Below are positions 62,064 to 64,000 of a DNA stretch of 64,000 nt, one piece after another. Within the stretch, counting starts at the first letter, position 1. Each line of letters starts with the position of its first letter. Position numbers and translations under genes: made by a program. The DNA is from Malurus cyaneus samueli (Eukaryota; Chordata; Aves; Passeriformes; Maluridae), in NCBI GenBank assembly GCA_009741485.1, contig CM019218.1, forward strand, positions 47,092,766-47,156,765. Reading direction: 5' to 3'. The notes beneath the pieces are model-generated. The model saw nothing but the letters and a program-made list of their open reading frames with translations, did no database searches and was not told the origin of the DNA.

Positions 62064-62076
62064 TGCTGACTCGGCA
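62064..62076 (+). promoter_or_regulatory. MARE/ARE-like site, forward copy
   Basis: TGCTGACTCGGCA contains TGACTCGGC, which fits the antioxidant response element core TGACnnnGC, and differs by one base from the full Maf recognition element TGCTGACTCAGCA. Such sites bind small Maf/CNC bZIP dimers such as NRF2 or NF-E2. Binding here is not shown. Confidence 0.45.
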
Positions 62077-62134
62077 AGTTTCCCCTTCCTGCTGCTGGTG
62101 GAGAGTGATCAATGAATTGACAAATGCCACTGAC

Positions 62135-62146
62135 TGCCGAGTCAGC
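62135..62146 (-). promoter_or_regulatory. MARE/ARE-like site, inverted copy
   Basis: TGCCGAGTCAGC is the exact reverse complement of 62065-62076, so the same twelve-base site recurs on the minus strand, with 58 bases between the copies. Confidence 0.45.
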
Positions 62147-62470
62147 CCTGCAGAGCTCTGCCTGAGGGAAATTCGCACGCCGAAGAGTCAAAGCCGGAAA
62201 AACAGAAATAAAACCCACCGAGACACAGTTCTCTGTGCTTCAGGAGGCAAAGAACGGAGCAGGAAGGCAAGGAAGGACACAAAGGGGGCAAATGGGTGGG
62301 TGGGGAAACGCAGGGCGTTTTATTGTTGTAATTCATGGACTGTTAAAACTGTTGAAGCACATGAAGGCTGGGCTCAGCACTGAGATTGAGATTAAGAGGA
62401 TGAAGGGATACATCACACGACAAAGGGAAAAACTGCTCGCTTGTGAAGTTCTCTGCACAAAGGGCTGACT

Positions 62471-63427
62471 GTGTAAGGCAAAGGACAGAACAGATGCTCC
62501 CCCTGCCAATTGCCTTTGCAGGTTCCTAAGCTGGGGGGAGCAAATCAGAGCCCGAACTTCCAGATGCTGAACTTCTAAATCGAGCCCAAGATCCTCTGAT
62601 AATTAATGGAAACAAGTCCAGTTTCACCCCCGAACTCTGTGCTGATGGACTGAAGTGAATTTACTTGTCATTTGGAAATGAGAGATGTTGTTTTTGTACT
62701 GTGATTGCTAGACACCATGATCACAAAAAAGAAACATCCAGGTATCAATGCTGAGTTACAATTTGCAGAATACACCAACAAAATTTACAAATCTTGCCTT
62801 TTGGCCCTCCTGTTTCAAGGGGCCTTTCTCCACTTTAATTTAGTCATATAATAGTCTGGTTCTCTTCTCCCACATTTCTTAGAAATGCATCCTATCACAT
62901 ATATGGTGCAAATAAAAGTGCCTTTCTAATGTTTATTGTGTACTTTTTACTCCACTTCTTTTCATACCTTCCTTGCAGTGGGCCTCTATAAGCACCTGCC
63001 CAAATTTTAAAACCAGTACCCCTTCTTCTAGTTTTTACAGCAACTTGTTCTAGTCATTCAGAGTTCTCGTTACCTCTCATTAGGAATCCACAAGTCTGAA
63101 ACCTCATTTAAAAGTTATCCATTCCACCTATTACATAGGAAAATTTTCAGACATGCTATCAAGTCCAAAAGAAGAACTCCTCCACTACTTTTTAAAAATA
63201 ATCCCAAGAGAGTTGAAGCTCCTCTCTCTCCTTAAAGCTAGCAGATAAGCTGAGTATTTTGTTCTGCAAGGAGGTAACTGAACTAATATCAGTGAAGATC
63301 ACAGATCTGAGTCAACCAAATTTTCCTTTTAATAGTGATTTACATTTTCCTGAGAAAGGACAGAGCAACAGTCAGATGAGCTGGGAAGATTCTTGCTGTG
63401 ATTTTAAATACATTTTCCTCTGACCGT
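62471..63427. other. Noncoding stretch, nothing identified
   Basis: Mixed-composition DNA with no recognisable gene, exon or repeat. Confidence 0.5.
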
Positions 63428-63519
63428 AGAAATACAGAATATCCTGAGTTGGAAGGGACCCCAAGGATAATCAAAGTCCAAGTCCTGGCCCTGCACAGGA
63501 CACCCCAAGAATCACACCT
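63428..63519 (-). mobile_element. CR1 LINE 3'-end fragment (avian type)
   Basis: The plus strand reads tacagaatatcctgagttgg, then aagggaccccaaggataatc, then gtcctggccctgcacaggac and ccaagaatcacacc. This is the reversed 3' terminus of the CR1 subfamilies common in songbirds and other birds. The copy stops abruptly after about 90 bases, the usual severe 5' truncation of CR1. It lacks intact terminal ATTCTATG-type octamers at the left edge. Confidence 0.85.
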
Positions 63520-64000
63520 GGTGAATTTTTAAAAAACTAAACTCTTGAAGCTTGGGTTGGCTCTGCTTTCAAACATTTATTATTAATTCAACAGTTGGCC
63601 TGTATATTACAAAGAAGCTTTGCAAAGAAAATTACAGTCACCATCTTTCCAAAATTTTTTCAACCAGGCCAAACACATTTTTATAAATTAATTTTTAGAA
63701 ACCACTGGAGGACCCTGATTATATTTTAGAGTTTAAAATGTTTTAAACTCAGGTAACAAATACCAAAAGAAACATTCAGGTAGTTGAAACAGACTGGAAG
63801 TTTACATGTTTGCTATATAGGATATTTTAACCATGTATCCACCTATAAAATATCCACCTAATCTGTTTCTGCCACTGTTCTAGCCAGGAATAAGTGGGAA
63901 ACAATGTGACAGCGACAGCCATAACAATCTGCTCTTTGAGAGTTCTTGGATTACAGTAAAGCAACACAGAAATTATTCAAATGGCAGCATCAAGGGAGGT
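63520..64000. other. Noncoding stretch with one near-perfect palindrome
   Basis: No gene seen. 63729-63750 consists of GAGTTTAAAA, two spacer bases (TG) and TTTTAAACTC, a perfect 10-bp inverted repeat. Confidence 0.55.
63729..63750. repeat. 10-bp perfect inverted repeat, 2-base spacer
   Basis: Arms GAGTTTAAAA and TTTTAAACTC are exact reverse complements around TG. The spacer is too small for a stable RNA loop, so it would act as a DNA palindrome, such as a dimeric factor site, rather than as a hairpin RNA. Confidence 0.8.

Larger units (their letters stand above)
62031..62470. promoter_or_regulatory. CpG-enriched candidate promoter or enhancer
   Basis: About twelve CpG fall within 320 bases, far above the surrounding sequence, and G+C is raised. 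The pocket carries two inverted copies of a Maf/NRF-type site (listed separately). Overlapping frames of 60-92 codons on both strands are not recognisable and reflect the raised GC. A minus-strand first-exon reading is possible with the donor CTCG followed by gtgggt near 62219. Whether it is a promoter or a distal element cannot be told from sequence. Confidence 0.4.

Noticed and set aside
1..64000. tRNA genes, CRISPR arrays, intact LTR elements or DNA transposons
   Set aside because: No B-box-like GGTTCGAATCC with a matching A box, no regularly spaced direct repeats, and no long terminal or inverted repeats were seen by eye. Heavily decayed copies could have been missed.

Overview
This window looks like noncoding DNA from a bird nuclear genome, either a gene desert or the inside of very large introns. 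The base composition is AT-rich throughout, CpG is scarce, and no reading frame is long or domain-bearing. The best pointer to the organism is the interspersed repeats. Four stretches read as pieces of CR1-type LINEs. One (63428-63519) has the 3'-end wording typical of avian, particularly songbird, CR1 copies. Two others (28262-28476 and 40884-41372) still translate in places to the C-terminal part of CR1 ORF2. Naming a passerine is an inference from memory of CR1 consensus wording, not a database result.

Layout. 1-8437 is repeat-poor AT-rich DNA with one 10-base assembly gap (6282-6291) beside a CA-rich run. 8438-8633 holds an ATT/ACT microsatellite and a 23-bp tandem duplication. 8634-24800 is mostly featureless except for two GC-richer pockets near 12.0-12.3 kb and 16.1-16.2 kb. 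24801-31150 holds minus-strand and plus-strand exon-like segments, an old CR1-like fragment (26240-26400), a CR1 ORF2 fragment (28262-28476) and a GC/CpG-enriched pocket (30.3-31.1 kb). 31-48.5 kb holds two CTCF-like motifs facing each other (32.7 and 36.8 kb), a CR1 copy with an internal deletion (40.9-41.4 kb) and several homopolymer tracts. 48704-48769 is the best candidate coding exon: 66 bp, symmetric, one frame open, pyrimidine-rich acceptor and GTGAGT donor. 53-64 kb holds a 33-base A run, a bulged hairpin (55.1 kb), a minus-strand noncoding exon candidate (58.3 kb), a CpG-enriched segment with two inverted antioxidant-response-like sites (62.0-62.4 kb) and the 3'-end CR1 fragment (63.4 kb).

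No complete protein-coding gene, tRNA, rRNA, CRISPR array or intact mobile element could be supported. Exon-like segments lie on both strands, so they do not make one gene model. They are best seen as independent candidates for cassette exons or lncRNA exons, and some will be chance acceptor/donor pairs. No undescribed biological system is evident. The most useful leads are the 48.7 kb exon with its flanking 12-bp direct repeat, the 62.1 kb inverted site pair, the 12.2 kb EGR/CRE-like pair and the 58.3 kb minus-strand exon.
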